64,000 bases of DNA from Hexactinellida sp. DTS-2022 (taxonomy: Eukaryota; Porifera; Hexactinellida). This document shows positions 36,396 to 48,088 of this stretch, piece after piece. Numbering within the stretch: position 1 is the first letter of the stretch; each line of letters begins with the position of its first letter. Location of the stretch: NCBI GenBank assembly GCA_028753945.1, contig JAPNXP010000003.1, positions 2,170,001 to 2,234,000 on the forward strand, read 5' to 3'. The translations under genes and the position numbers were made by a program. The notes beneath the pieces were generated by a model. The model had not been told where the DNA came from, made no database searches, and saw nothing but the letters and a program-made list of their open reading frames with translations.

Positions 36396-36929
36396 CGAAC
36401 CCTTCGGTCTCGGAAGCTTCGAGACGGATAACTCAACCGCTACGCGATCTCGCTTTTTTAAATAGACAATATATATTTAAATATTGATTTCGTAATCAAC
36501 ATAGTTGTTTACTTATAATACCCGTTGGAAGCTAGCCTCTAGGTTCATTTTTAATTTTCATTAATTTGTTACCTATTTTTAACGACAATAACAACAATGT
36601 ATATTCATATTAAAATTTGAAAATTCGAAATTCGTAATCAGCATACACGTACTTGTTTATCAGGGAATGAAAAGTTCACGAACGGACTGAATAAACCCAA
36701 TTCAGTTCATCTCAAATTGACGCATGTTCAGTTTGCTCACTTTCACCTCCTAACTCCAGCACTACCAGCGTTCGTTCAGTTCGTACAACTTCCCTAGTTG
36801 AATAAGTTCGTTCGTGAACCTTTCATATAGAAGTTAGTTTATATCCCAAATAAAATGTGGTTTTTATCCCTCTATCTTTAATACAATCTGGACAAACGAA
36901 ACAACATAATTGAGTTTTAATAATATAGA
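36396..36929 (-). mobile_element. Non-autonomous Helitron
   Basis: On the minus strand it starts TCTATATTATTAAAACTC and ends CCGAAGGGTTCG before T, like 30575-31719 but without the TGATCA arrays. It contains an inserted inverted-repeat element at about 36667-36826 (ATGAAAAGTTCACGAACG / CGTTCGTGAACCTTTCAT). Confidence 0.75.
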
Positions 36930-36980
36930 TATATTATTATTTATAATGTAAAACTGCTAAAAACTACATATTCAACATAC

Positions 36981-37269
36981 CTTTCAATTGTTCTCTTTCA
37001 TATGACAAACATATCAGGTAGTTAGCACTGGCTCCTAATCTAGCCACAGCCTGTGGGAAGCCATCTATTTGCAGTAGTTGAATGACTTTATCACCAATGT
37101 AGGAGTGTATTTGCTTCATTGAGTGATCTTTAGTAACATCGACATCTTTAATATATTGGTGTCTTGCTGTCTCTGTGAAAAAATCTCTCAGAAGAGACAA
37201 ACCTTGTCCGTCGGCTTTTAAGGCTTCTAACTCACTGTCTTGTAACCTTACTACTATTTCAGTTGTTAT
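36981..37269 (-). CDS. Unassigned internal coding exon
   Basis: A clean open exon on the minus strand: acceptor TTTATCTTCAG, donor GTATGTTG after CAATTGAAAG. The predicted peptide (about 96 residues) contains VVRLQDSELEALKADGQGL, FFTETARHQYIKD, HSYIGDKVIQLL and ANYLICLSYEREQLKG. It looks helical and has normal codon usage unlike the surrounding repeats. It lies on the host-gene strand between the C2 exons (about 50 kb) and the MUN exons (5.3 kb), but I see no match to the corresponding part of BAIAP3. It may be a lineage-specific exon of that gene, an exon of a gene nested in the intron, or a retained fragment of something else. Function unknown. Confidence 0.55.
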
Positions 37270-37732
37270 CTGAAGATAAATTAAATTATAGCAGTTCACT
37301 TACGTGCTTTTGTTTAGGCCAAGGCAATTAATTTAATACTCATTAACCTATAATTACCTTTATATATCGTATTGACGAGTTGTCCATGACATTGTCCATA
37401 ATATATAATAAAATATACTATGAAAGTTGTTTGTATCTTATTGATCTGACAAGATCAGCCGATTGTCATTAATAATGATATATCAACTTTTTTATAATTA
37501 TCACAAGTTGATCGTTGCGAGCAAAGAGCGTCCTCACATATCTCATTCAGAACCTCGTTTTAATTTAATTACTACAACCCATTGCAGGTAATGGTAGAAA
37601 AGAATTCAATTCAGTTGAAAGCTTGCTGGCACAAACACCAAATAACAATGAAATTGTTCATTTTTCCAAATGTTGACTATTTGGGTTCATTTTAACGATA
37701 AAAAATGTATTCTTACGGAAATTAATACCAAC

Positions 37733-37850
37733 GAGCCTTTCGGTCTCGGTCATTGCGCGATGGATCACTCCCTCAGAAAGGTCGCTTCGCAACCTTGCCT
37801 TACTGTCTTCATTAAACCATTTAATATGCAGAAATATTTTGTAGTAAATT
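37733..37850 (-). mobile_element. Helitron 3' end fragment
   Basis: Reverse complement reads GACCGAGACCGAAAGGCTCG before T, with hairpins as in the copies at 30575 and 36396. The 5' part is missing. Confidence 0.6.
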
Positions 37851-37945
37851 ACGTACAGTCAACTCTCGTTATAACGAAGTGCTTGGGACCTGTGATGCGC
37901 AGGACTCAAGGATCTTGTAAAGGTTTAATGAAAGAAATACAAGTA

Positions 37946-38298
37946 CCTTACTATAGGAAATTAACGCGCCATTAAATTAACGCGAATTTCTCCAAATCGC
38001 GTTAATTTCCATGACCTTAATTTCCTGTTATTTAGCAAAATTATGCAATGGATTGACAAACTTCCGAGCTACATATTTTAAGATGTGCAACTAGGTTGAA
38101 AGATATACCATGTCTATCAAGTAGATTGGAAGCCTATATGGGCACAATAAATAGTATTTAATCAGGAGATTAATAATCCTGAATTTTTTCTGAAATGTAT
38201 TCGCGTTAATTTAATGTATTTGAAAATGTTCTGCTCCAATTCGCGTTAATTTCATGGATTGTTAATTTCATGGCGCTTTAAAATTTCCTTTAATAAGG
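37946..38298. mobile_element. Mariner-like palindromic MITE (AACGCG family), long copy
   Basis: Ends CCTTACTATAGG and CCTTTAATAAGG flanked by TA. Arms contain GGAAATTAACGCGCCAT and its complement. Short relatives at 47820-47910 and 47979-48084. Confidence 0.75.
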
Positions 38299-38449
38299 TA
38301 AGTTCAGTTGTATACTTAACATAGCTTAATTCTAGTATACTAATGAAATATAAACTAATGTTGTAAGCGAATACTGTGGTTGACTAAAACTAAGGTTGTA
38401 AACAAATACTGTGGTTGACTAATAATAGGCTATACGCCACATCACCTCT
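38299..38449. repeat. Short direct repeat beside the gypsy relic
   Basis: Two imperfect copies of AATACTGTGGTTGACTAA at 38366-38425. Confidence 0.6.
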
Positions 38450-39419
38450 CTAAAAATGGTTAGGGTCTGGATCCTCACACGGCTCCAGAATGTAATCTTC
38501 GTATTTCTTGGGGATACGATTACGCAGTGGGTATCTACGTTGACTCGAAGGGTTGGTATACTGCAGGGTTGGAAACTGATCTACCTCCTCTTCATTCTCA
38601 GGATCTGTCGCATCGCCTAGCAATTCCGGATCAGCGGTGTCCGATCCTGCTTGACTGAATTCCGCTAATAAGTTCTCCTCTCCGCCGGCTATCGTGGCTT
38701 GTCTTGTTACACCAGTAGTGACGGTACTCTTTTCTCTTTCAGATAACTTACAACGGCTGACATGTAGCCATTTCAGTCGATTCCCCCTCTTAATTTTGAT
38801 ATTTACACCTCTCGTCTCCATCACTAGGTAAGGTCCTATAAATTTAGGGTCCAATGAGTCCTTGCCTCTTCATTTGTACCAACACCAAGTCACCTTTTTC
38901 GAATTGTTGCAATTCAGCCCTCTTGTTCCTTAAGCTGTTTCTGGTGGTTCTACTTTGCAGTTAATTTTCACTTGCTAATGTCCTTAGTTTAGCTGCCTTT
39001 TCCTTCAATCTCTCTAAGTGCTCCTTGTAACCCGGCTCATTTCCCCACTCTTTGGCAATTGATACATCTATTGGAGATAAGAGTTGTCTGCCGGTCATTA
39101 GGAGTTGTGCAAAAAATCGGGTGGACGCGTTATCGGTGTTGCTGCAATAGAAAGCCACTTCCGGAAAAATATCGGGCCAGGATTCTTTGGGAAGCTGCCG
39201 GTCCAACGTCAAACATCTAGCAACTTGCTTAACAAAGCCAATGCTTCTCTCAACCAGCCCATCCCCTGTGGGTGATACGGCGAGGAGTGGCGTTTTTCAA
39301 TTCCTAATCTTTCACACATCCTCCTCACTTCGACGCCATCGATATTGTGAGCTTGATCGGTTAGCAGGCCTCTTGGAACGCCATGTCCCCGGAAAATCCA
39401 ATATCGTTCGAATTCACGT

Positions 39420-39994
39420 TAGACCTCTGCGCGGGTCATATGCGGGACCCCGCGCCCGCCCCGAATCTATTGGTGATTGACCCGTCCCGCCCCGAAAATC
39501 CGACTTTATAAACAAATGAACCCGCACCTAACTCACATTAACCCGCGCCCAACCCGCACCAACCCTCGATGACCAGTCTTCTCGCCTGGATATATAATAC
39601 GGTGTAAACACTCGGCGCACAATCGCGGGCACAAAAAAATTTACATCCTTAAGGAATAAGGAAGACGACAATATGTTTTTGGGCGGAAATTTGAAAGCGA
39701 ATTACGAGTTTATTATTGGGGATTACGAAATAATTTACCGTCAATTCGTTCGATCGCAACCATCTTAAGATTATATTGATCATTAATATAGAGGGGTCCA
39801 TTGTTACAATAAGTGGGCACTGCGCCCCCCAAATAAGCCTTAGTGAGAACACTTGCGCTAACCCGCCCCGCAAGACGAATCCGTGACCCGCACCCGACCC
39901 GACCCGCAAATATTCTGATCATTTGACCCGCAAGAACCCGCGCGTTATGGGTCCCGCAACCCGCATATATTAACCCGCCCCGCGCAGTGCTCTA
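39420..39994. mobile_element. hAT-type MITE, TSD ATTCACGT, ACCCGCC-rich
   Basis: Ends TAGACCTCTGCGCGGG and CCCGCGCAGTGCTCTA, exact duplication ATTCACGT (39412-39419, 39995-40002). Subterminal GACCCGCACCC arrays. Inserted in the gypsy integrase region. Confidence 0.9.
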
Positions 39995-40782
39995 ATTCAC
40001 GTACTAATGATGAAGCTAACTGGTCTTGAAGGGGACATAGCTCGATATATCTGGTAAAAACATCCACGATGCACAAGAAATAGCGGTATTTCTCGTCGGC
40101 CCATGGTAAGGTTGCGATATCCATCGCAACCAAATCTCCAGGTCCTAACCCCTCAACCCTGAATTCTTGAATTGGTATTCTAGCTCGGTTTGATTCCTTC
40201 GCCTTCTGACATGTGAGGCAACTTTGACACCAATTTCGCGTATGTAGCGCCATCCCCAGGCAGAAATAACTCATGTGGTTCTGTAGCTTCCGCTTTTGGC
40301 CGTAGTGACCCGCAACATGTACTTTTGCTAGTATTTCATCCTAACATCGATAGGTAAAAGAACTCGATTTTGGAAGAGCAAAACTCCACTCGAAATCCCC
40401 AAGTGATCCGCGACTCTTCCCTTCGAGCATAATTGTTCACGAGCATCACGTGTCACAGAATCTCGTTCCTGTTGCGTCCGTATTTCTTCCAGGCTCCATT
40501 GGGACTCTTTCTCTTGGTGCGAAGTTACTGTTAATATTTTGTCCTCAAAGGTGCATTCGTCCTGGACTTCTGCGTCGACTTCAAGTCGGTTGCCCGGCAA
40601 AGGTAGTCTGGTAGATTGTTTTCCCTGCCCGGTCGGTGGGTGATGTCATAAGAGAGTACTCCTCCAAATCCAAAATCCATCTTGCATACGTTCTTAGAGG
40701 ATTCCTGCGCCACTTCAATGGGGAATGATCCGTTATAAGTTCTACTTCGCCTCTAGCTCCCAAATAGGTTTTCCACTCCCGG

Positions 40783-41219
40783 CATACTTGCCAACCGTCC
40801 CGATTTTTGGCAAAGATTTTGTGAATTGTCCCGCGTCCCGCTTTTAGACACGTTTGCCCGCTTTTTGTACCCTGTATTTCATTTTTGTGACAATAACAAT
40901 AAAATATAAAGATCTGAGCATTGATTGTTCCAATTAGGTAATAAGTCTGTAGAATTGACTAGCGTCCCGTTTTATTGGCGGGACGTCTCGTTTTATGCAA
41001 TTGGAGCAAGGTTCATTCCGTTGAGATAATCAAATTATTACAATTACTAGGACATCCGTACACGACATCTAATAGTTATTCATCTAAAAGCCAATACTTA
41101 GCGAACCTTAAGTAGTATTTATGTACTAATGTTCTTTGTCTTGCCAAACTTCCTTATGTCCCGCCAAAATTCATTCCTCCGTCCCGCCAAAGACTTGCTA
41201 TAGTAGGTTGGCAAGTATG
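40783..41219. mobile_element. hAT-like MITE with CATACTTGCCAACC ends
   Basis: Ends CATACTTGCCAACC and GGTTGGCAAGTATG. Flanks CTCCCGGC / CTTCCGAC form a diverged 8-bp duplication in the RNase H coding region. Interior GTCCCGC motifs. Same family as 1063-2535. Confidence 0.8.
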
Positions 41220-42258
41220 CTTCCGACATGCTGACCTAGGGCCCAAGCCTCCAGTTGTCCAGCACTGTAATTTCTTTGAGCATTACTAAGTGCAGACGAA
41301 AATAAATCGATGGGTGTAACTGCCCTGTGTGCTTGTTTCGCTGGGATAACACTGCGGCCACAGTTCTCGTACTAGCATCTGCTTCAATTACGAATTTCTC
41401 TTGCCAATTCGGGAATGCTAACATGATTGGCTAACTTCAGTCACTTCAGTCTATCAAAGGCTTCCTAGCATTTGTTATTTCATGTCCAAATCGACCCTTT
41501 CTCGTTAAATCATATAGGGGAGCTTCTAGTTGGGCTATTTCAGGGATGTACGAACGGTAAAAGTTCAGGCTTCCCAAAAATCGTTGCAATTCAGTAACGT
41601 TGTGAGGCCTAGGAAGCTTGGACAATTTCACGGCTGCAGATCTTAATGGGCTTCGTCCATCTTCAGACACTAAGTGGCCTAGGAACTCGACTTCCCTACG
41701 CCCCAACTGGCATTTCCTTAATTTTACATGGAGCTTAGGCGTGGAGCAGACGAGTGAACACAGTACGTAGATCCTCCAGGTGTTGTTCGAAGCTATTGGA
41801 AAAATGATACAGTCATCAATGTAGGATTCTGTACGTTTGAGCCCCTGAAGTGTACTGTCCATGAGCCGCTGAACGTAGCTTGCGCATTGACCAAGCCAAA
41901 CGGCATCACTATAATTTAGAAAAGACCTATGGGTGTATTGAAGGCGGTCTTCTCCACATCCTTTTCACGCATCGGGACGCACCAATATGCGGCGGATATC
42001 ATATATCTATAACCGAAATGGACCGAAAACCGTGTAATTTGTCCAAGATCGCTTGAATCTGAGGTATGCCATATGCATCCTTCTTAGTCACTCCATTTAA
42101 TCCGCGGTAGTCTATAGCGAAACGTGGTACCATCCTTTTTGGTGACGAGCAACACATTGCTTGCCCACGGTGACTTTGAAGGCCTGCACAACTTGTGGTT
42201 CAATAGCTCGTCTAACTGACTGTTGATTTCTTCTTCCTATTGTGGCGGACCACTGGCG

Positions 42259-42297
42259 GTAACCTTCTTGGTCTAGAGTCTAGACCAAGAAGGTTAC
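42259..42297. repeat. Perfect 19-bp-arm palindrome
   Basis: Arms GTAACCTTCTTGGTCTAGA and its exact complement, separated by one base, at the upstream edge of the gypsy relic. Confidence 0.95.
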
Positions 42298-42304
42298 TAT
42301 TAAT

Positions 42305-42683
42305 TAGGGCTGAAACGAATATTCGAAATGTAACGAACGAACCTTTTTCTAAACGAACGAATATTCGAATATTCGTTCGTTTGGATGACTAAGCATTAAA
42401 TCAATTTCTAGAGACAAAATACATTTGAAAATAGGTTTTTGATAATGTTAGAATGGTATAATAATAGTTACAAAGTGTATTATACACAAGTTAACTAATA
42501 ATCAGCTAGTTTAAATAGGAATTTATATTTACGATATCTCTAAGCTATTCAAAAGTCTTGTTGTTGTCCAAAATTAGTTAACGAATATCCGTTTCAATCT
42601 AATATTCGTTTGCAAACGAACGAATATTCGTTCAATCATTTCGAACGAATATTCGAATATTCGGTATATTCGTTTCAGCCCTA
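42305..42683. mobile_element. hAT-type MITE, TSD CTATTAAT, GAATATTCG-rich
   Basis: Ends TAGGGCTGAAACGAATAT and ATATTCGTTTCAGCCCTA, exact duplication CTATTAAT (42297-42304, 42684-42691). Subterminal arrays of the palindromic motif CGAATATTCG. Confidence 0.92.
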
Positions 42684-42712
42684 CTATTAATTCCCACGAA
42701 AAATAGCGATTA

Positions 42713-42925
42713 CGTAATCAAATGGTGATATATCACAATTCTAAAGGGTGTTATGTATGCCTTGATATCATGTTCCAAAATTCCTATATAATTATAAAGC
42801 ATTTCTCAGGTCTATCATCATTACTAGCTATTGAGATAAAGATTTGTCAGCTAATAATCAATGGCATGTAAGTAATCCATGATTCGGAGTAGTAGTGAGG
42901 CCTTATAGAACGAGGGTCACGGTTT
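42713..42925. repeat. Dispersed segment shared with 24085-24292
   Basis: Matches across GATATATCACAATTCT, GGTGTTATGTATGCC and AGTAATCCATG. In both places it lies directly 5' of composite-repeat sequence. Confidence 0.7.
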
Positions 42926-42935
42926 AAAGGTATTA

Positions 42936-43995
42936 TTACTGTGCCGACTATAGTATAGTGGCCCAGTTCTATTCAATGTTAGAAAAGGAACAATAAATAG
43001 TACCCGAATATTCAATTTATATGTATTCGATAGAGAATTAAATTCTACACCTTTTCACAGTGCACGAATTTTCAAATTGCGCTTCGTTTGTGCCACAATT
43101 GAGTTGCAAATTTCCTTTGTTTACTAACACTTCAAGTTCAATTGAGAGTGTTAAATTTAATTCTATTGTTCTAACTTGTAATAATTATATTTATTCAACT
43201 TGTGAGATCGAGTAGGCTTCTATTTTCTAATTGAAAACTAAGATTATATATTTCATAACAACGACAGATTTTGTGATTATATTCATTTCTGCTTAGAATA
43301 TTCTTGTACAATGGATACATGACATATTTAATTCCAATTAATTCGCTCTGTGTTTAACTTATAGAGACGGTTCCAATTAGATTATTGGGGTTATCGAGTG
43401 CGCTGAATTCAAATATGATAGTGAAATTAAATTAAAATTAATGATATGTAATTGCAAATAATTGACTTTTTTTTGCTGTACATAATAATGGTGTTAAATT
43501 ATTAGTAAATTAATAATTATTGATACAATTAATTAAATATCCTAAATCTCAGAGATTATCCTAGATAGAAACAAACTTCCAATTTATCAATTGATCCTTA
43601 TGCCACGTACCACCTATACAAGAGGGTCTTGACTCCTTAAGGTGATGATGACATCGTAAAAAATAGGTTTTTACAATTTTGTGAGTTATACAGTATAATG
43701 CGAATGGGTGATGACCCAACACGCACATAAAAAATGCTGAGTCATCACTTATTATAATCTACTCAAACTTGAATATCTCTAAAATGAAGTGAACTAAATG
43801 GAAACTTCCACCACTCTAAGGGTCGATGCCTTCTGAAATAATTTAACACCTTCATAGTGATGATGACATCGCGAAAAAATCCAAAATTGCAGCCTGTGCC
43901 GACAGCATGTTCCTTTGGAGGCACTATCAATAAACAACCAACAAAATACAGTACCACCAAAGGAACATGCGTTTGCACAGGCTGCAATTTTGGAA
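42936..43995 (+). repeat. Isolated composite repeat unit (type B)
   Basis: A shortened monomer (core ACTATAGTATAGTGG, 42946-42960) joined to a type-B unit that lacks its first 200 bp. Hairpin 43878-43995. Confidence 0.88.
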
Positions 43996-44056
43996 TTGTT
44001 ATTATTGTAACTCCCTCGAATTAGATTGTATTTTGATTCAAATCAATGATTTAAAT

Positions 44057-44673
44057 CAGGCTTCGGAAACCTTATGAGTCTACGGGCCAGATTGATTCAT
44101 TTACCGCATTACACTGGCCATAGGCGTCGTTTCAGGGGGCGGCTGAGGCCTGCCCAACCTAGGAAAAATTTCGGGGCGGGGGACAGCATAGGTCTTGCCC
44201 CCCCCTCCCCACCCCAGATTTCGTCCCCACAGCTGGTGTTTGTCTTGAAAATTAGTTGGACACGTTGCATAAAGCTATATCAGTAAATATCATCTTACTT
44301 GCATTATTAATTTAAAAATTATGTGTAGTTTTTGCTTATTAATTGCAACATAAAATTAAGGTCTTTTTAACGTTCTCCCCAAGATTTTCAGAATAATTGG
44401 AAAGTTCGACCCCTATGACACTGGCCAAGAGATCTACCGTCCTTTGTTCTTACTCGTAATTTATCCATTGTATAATTGTTAATTACGACCACGTAAATAT
44501 GCAATGACTTATCTTTATAACGTTAGCACATTTAATATTTTTTAATTATTTTGGATTTCAATCGAATGATCCAATCGGAGGTCACGATAAGCATGTTTAT
44601 TGAGAGCCTCGGCCCGAGTAATTTCGCCACGCGGGCCACATCTGGCACGCGGGCCGGAGGTTGCCAACCCATG
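44057..44673. mobile_element. hAT-type element, TSD ATTTAAAT
   Basis: Ends CAGGCTTCGGAAACC and GGTTGCCAACCCATG, duplication ATTTAAAT (44049-44056, 44674-44681). Interior CGGGCC motifs near the right end. It carries a nested MITE. Confidence 0.75.
44119..44417. mobile_element. hAT-type MITE, TSD ACACTGGC
   Basis: Ends CATAGGCGTCG and CGACCCCTATG, exact duplication ACACTGGC (44111-44118, 44418-44425). Same family as 6158-6313. Confidence 0.88.
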
Positions 44674-44974
44674 ATTTAAATCAAATAACCCTGCAAATTG
44701 GTGGATAATTAAATTACCAATCCTCAATTTGTGCAGTGAGGCTGCAGTAGGTGGTTACATTCTTGTTAAAACTTGTCAAGGTAAAACGGAAAATTCAAAA
44801 AATTGAAGAAACATGCAATACAATATTTATTAAAGTGTGATAAAATTTTGTACATCCGAATCAAAAGGGGAAGAACTGGACCCCAATCAGTTCCTAAGTG
44901 ACGTCATAAATCCATAAATCGTTTACATGTGTCTCATTTATGTTTTCTTGTTATCTAAAATTGTGACGAATCTA

Positions 44975-45825
44975 TCTATATATTAAAAGCGGAAACGAGT
45001 CCTAGAAAGCTGAAAATTGGCATGCAGGGGAAATTTTGTACTGCGACAACGATCTATTGGTTTTCTAAACGAAATAATGGGATTATGACGTCATAAAGGC
45101 ACAGATTCTGGAATAACTCTTTCGGTTTTTATCCGATTCGCCCACAATTTAGATGGCAAGAAAACATGAAATGAGAGACACGTATACCGATTTATGGGAT
45201 TGTGACGTCACGTAGGAACTAATTAGGATTCGGCTCTTACAATTTTGATTCGATCGTCAAACAATTTTGTCACATTATAAAACAGAATGTATTGCATGTC
45301 TCTAGAAATTTCAATTATTTTCGCATTTAATCTGAGCCAGGTAATAACAAAAATGTAACCTCCAATTGCTGCGTCATTGCACATATTGAGGTTTGATAAT
45401 TTAATCTTCACCTATATTATTTCCGAAATTGCATACTTGACTAATCCAGTTTGGCTTCCATTAGTTTATTTCTATTTAGCTTACGTCAATCACAATAAGC
45501 ATGCATAATATTACTATCAAAGTAATTCAACTATTTACAAACAATTTACTATGTAGTAAATCCTGGGTTAGTAAATAACATTAATTAATTAATTAATAAG
45601 TTGACATACTTGGGTCCCAAATAGCAGCATACTGAATTGAGTACGTATAATCAACAAGTCACAGGTTAAACTTATTTAATATGAGTGATATTTGAGGAGT
45701 GTAAGGCCGCAAAGCGGCCGTTAATTAATTGTGTTGCGTAGTGTCTAACACGAACGAACAAAAGTAGCGAAGCGACTTTTGTGAGAGAGTGATCCGTCGC
45801 GAAGCGACCAAGACCGAAGGGCTCG
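44975..45825 (+). mobile_element. Inner Helitron inserted into another Helitron's 5' end
   Basis: Starts TCTATATATTAAAAGCGG, ends CCGAAGGGCTCG, sits between A (44974) and T (45826). Its 3' 120 bp match the outer element's tail and the copies at 30575 and 36396. Confidence 0.85.
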
Positions 45826-45949
45826 TATATTAAAAGCGGAATTGTTGTGTGTGTGTGTGTTTGGATGTTTGTCCGTAATTAATTGAAAATACCATACTAC
45901 CTAGAAAGCTGAGATTTGGTATATGGGAGTAGTTTGTCATAGCGACATG

Positions 45950-46107
45950 CAGTGGCGGCGCTAGCCAGCCGCCACTGGTGGAGCACAATTGCGTCACAGG
46001 TGGGCATAGGCTATTAAACTGGGGCACACTTACATTAATGAGGTGGGGCACACTTAAATTCAGGTGGGGCACAGGCCCCACCTGGCCCCACCCTCGCGCC
46101 GCCTCTG
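45950..46107. mobile_element. hAT-type MITE, TSD GCGACATG
   Basis: Ends CAGTGGCGGCGCTAGC and GCGCCGCCTCTG, exact duplication GCGACATG (45942-45949, 46108-46115). Repeated GGTGGGGCACA motif inside. Ends related to 59559-60371. Confidence 0.9.
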
Positions 46108-47159
46108 GCGACATGGGTCTATTGGTTTTCTAAGCGAAATATTGTGAGCATGACATGACACGGTAAACTTTTTCCTTAATAACTTTTGCAAATTTGACTA
46201 GGTTAGTATAAATTTTATATAAAAATAGACAACACGTAATGGAACACCTTCGTTAAAATTATAAATTTTACGAACTTACATAGCGAAAGTTATTAGTTAA
46301 AATGTGTCCTTTATATTTAACACTATGTGGGTGATCTGATTTGTTTGTTTAACAAGAATTCGCTTAGAGTAGTTAATTTCTCTAATGCATTGTTTATTTA
46401 TTACACCTATATTGGCTTCCTATAATAAGACTATCAATGGAATTACGTAATTTCTAACCTAGGATTTCTACTAGAAATGAAATTAAGTTAAAAGTAATCT
46501 AGGATTTTGGTTCTGCCTAACGATTACATTTATATGTTAATTCTTGCTAGCAATTAAATTAAATAATTCACTAACCCACCTCCTGCTAAAAAATTGTTTA
46601 TGGTGAGATGTAGAATGTTTATTACTATTAAATCAAATATTTTGCAACCCTGGATTTACCTCTGCATAATAATGTTATAATGGTGAGAATAAGATCGCGA
46701 AGCGGTCTTATTCCCATCTTTAAACCATTATTATGCAGAGATTACACCCAGAGTTAGTAAATTACTTTGCAATACAATTTACTGAAATAAATTAATTGCG
46801 TCTAATTTACAAACCACAGGTCTCAATTTATTTGAGCTAACAAGCTAACCTTATAATATAGCTGAACGAGCTACCCCCTTAAGAATTATTAAGCTATTAA
46901 TTAACTAATAATTAATAACTATTGAGCAATGAGAATAATTACACAACATAATTCACCAAACAAATTACACTAATCACAACGCAAAAATGAATTTTAGGCA
47001 CGCGTTCTTAAGTGATAGTGTATAATTCACTAGCAACAGGTGAACTCATTAGTAATATTATAGCTTTTTGGGAAGGGAAAGGCCGCAAAGCGGCCGTTAA
47101 TTGTATCGCGTAGTGCCTAACACGAACGAACAAAAGTCGAGAAGCGACTTTGTGAGAGA

Positions 47160-47571
47160 CAGGGTTGCCGTGGGTATGGGAATTCCCATGGGGATCCCCA
47201 TACCCATGGGAATGGGAATGGGAATCAGAATCAGAATTTCCCCTGTGGGGATTCCCATGGGAATTCCCATATGGAGATCCCAATTGGAATTCCCATATGG
47301 GGATTTCCATATGGATCCCCAAATGGGAATTCCCATTTGGATACCAATACAACTCATACAAGGCCAACAGGGACGTTACACCAGTTTCTTCATTTTCCTA
47401 CTACTTTTCTGAATTGTTATAGCTGCCTCGAAGAAGGCATATCCCTATACCCATGGAAATGTAATGGGAATCAGATAATCGTCTGGGGATCCCCATATGG
47501 AGATCCCCACAGAAATCCTGTGGGAGTGGAATGGGAATGGGAATTGAAATTCCCCTCCCACGGCAACCCTG
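47160..47571. mobile_element. hAT-type MITE, TSD GTGAGAGA, GGGAATTCCCAT-rich
   Basis: Ends CAGGGTTGCCGTGGG and CCCACGGCAACCCTG, exact duplication GTGAGAGA (47152-47159, 47572-47579). The interior is largely GGGAATTCCCATATGG-type self-complementary motifs. Confidence 0.92.
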
Positions 47572-47819
47572 GTGAGAGAGTGATCCGTCGCGAAGCGACC
47601 GATACTGAAGGGCTCGTCGGATAAAAACTGAAAGGGTTAATCCCAATGTGCTTCTACATATGTAGTAGTAATAATCCCGTTATTTCATTTAGAAAATCAA
47701 TAGATCATCGTCAGCGTGTAAAATTACCCGAGCTTGCAAATTTTCAGATTTCTAGAGCAATTTCTCTTCATATTAATTCTGGACAAACACACACGAAGAA
47801 CAATTGTGTTTTTAGTATA

Positions 47820-47910
47820 CCTTATTATAGGAAATTAACGCTCCATGAAATTAACGCGAATTGGAGCAATTCGCGTTAATGTCATGGCACGTTAATTTCC
47901 TACAATAAGG
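47820..47910. mobile_element. Mariner-like palindromic MITE (AACGCG family)
   Basis: 91 bp, ends CCTTATTATAGG and CCTACAATAAGG, TA on both sides. Nearly a single hairpin centred on GCGAATTGGAGCAATTCGC. Confidence 0.85.
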
Positions 47911-47978
47911 TATACCCCCGAGTATATAATGTCCTAGTCTAATTATACTCCTGGGTATATTATGTCCTAGTATAATGA

Positions 47979-48084
47979 CCTTATTATAGGAAATTAACGC
48001 GCCATGAAATTAATACCAAGGAAATTAACGCTCCATGACATTAACGCGAATTGGAGCAATTCGCGTTAATTTCCTATAATAAGG
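47979..48084. mobile_element. Mariner-like palindromic MITE (AACGCG family), second copy
   Basis: Same ends as 47820-47910, with a partial internal duplication (GGAAATTAACGCxCCATG twice). TA follows on the right; the left flank is GA, so the left duplication has mutated. Confidence 0.8.
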
Positions 48085-48088
48085 TATA

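Larger units (their letters stand above)
38450..42260 (-). pseudogene. Ty3/gypsy LTR-retrotransposon pol relic
   Basis: Decayed pol region on the minus strand. Reverse transcriptase remnants run from about 42250 to 41446, with the ESYIDDC active-site box and FLGHLVSEDG / FLGSLNFYRSYIP. RNase H follows (ELITDHSPLKW near 40730). The integrase zinc-binding end (CQSCLTCQKAK), a core piece with MDI and VDVFTRY, and a GPY/F-type C-terminus (FIGPYLVMETRG, near 38840) complete the usual RT-RH-IN order. Many stops and frameshifts separate the blocks, and two MITEs (39420-39994, 40783-41219) cut it. No LTRs, primer-binding site or gag were seen. It is an inactive copy lying in host-gene sense within an intron. 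Confidence 0.88.
44971..47616 (+). mobile_element. Outer Helitron, interrupted after its first four bases
   Basis: Its first bases TCTA are 44971-44974; the sequence resumes at 45826 (TATATTAAAAGCGGAATTG) after a second Helitron, and ends CTGAAGGGCTCG before T. The tail has GGCCGCAAAGCGGCC and GTCGCGAAGCGAC hairpins. Two hAT MITEs are nested (45950-46107, 47160-47571). A palindrome at 46659-46741 (CTCTGCATAATAATG arms) lies inside. No coding region. Confidence 0.8.

Noticed and set aside
36667-36826. Assigning the inverted-repeat element in the Helitron at 36396 to hAT
   Set aside because: The ends match each other well but no clear 8-bp duplication is visible, so it was left unclassified.
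47101-47646. Overlapping frames rich in Gly-Ile-Pro-Met/Trp repeats on both strands
   Set aside because: Translation of GGGAATTCCCAT microrepeats in a hAT MITE. The same explains frames at 27759-27953 and 59945-60355.
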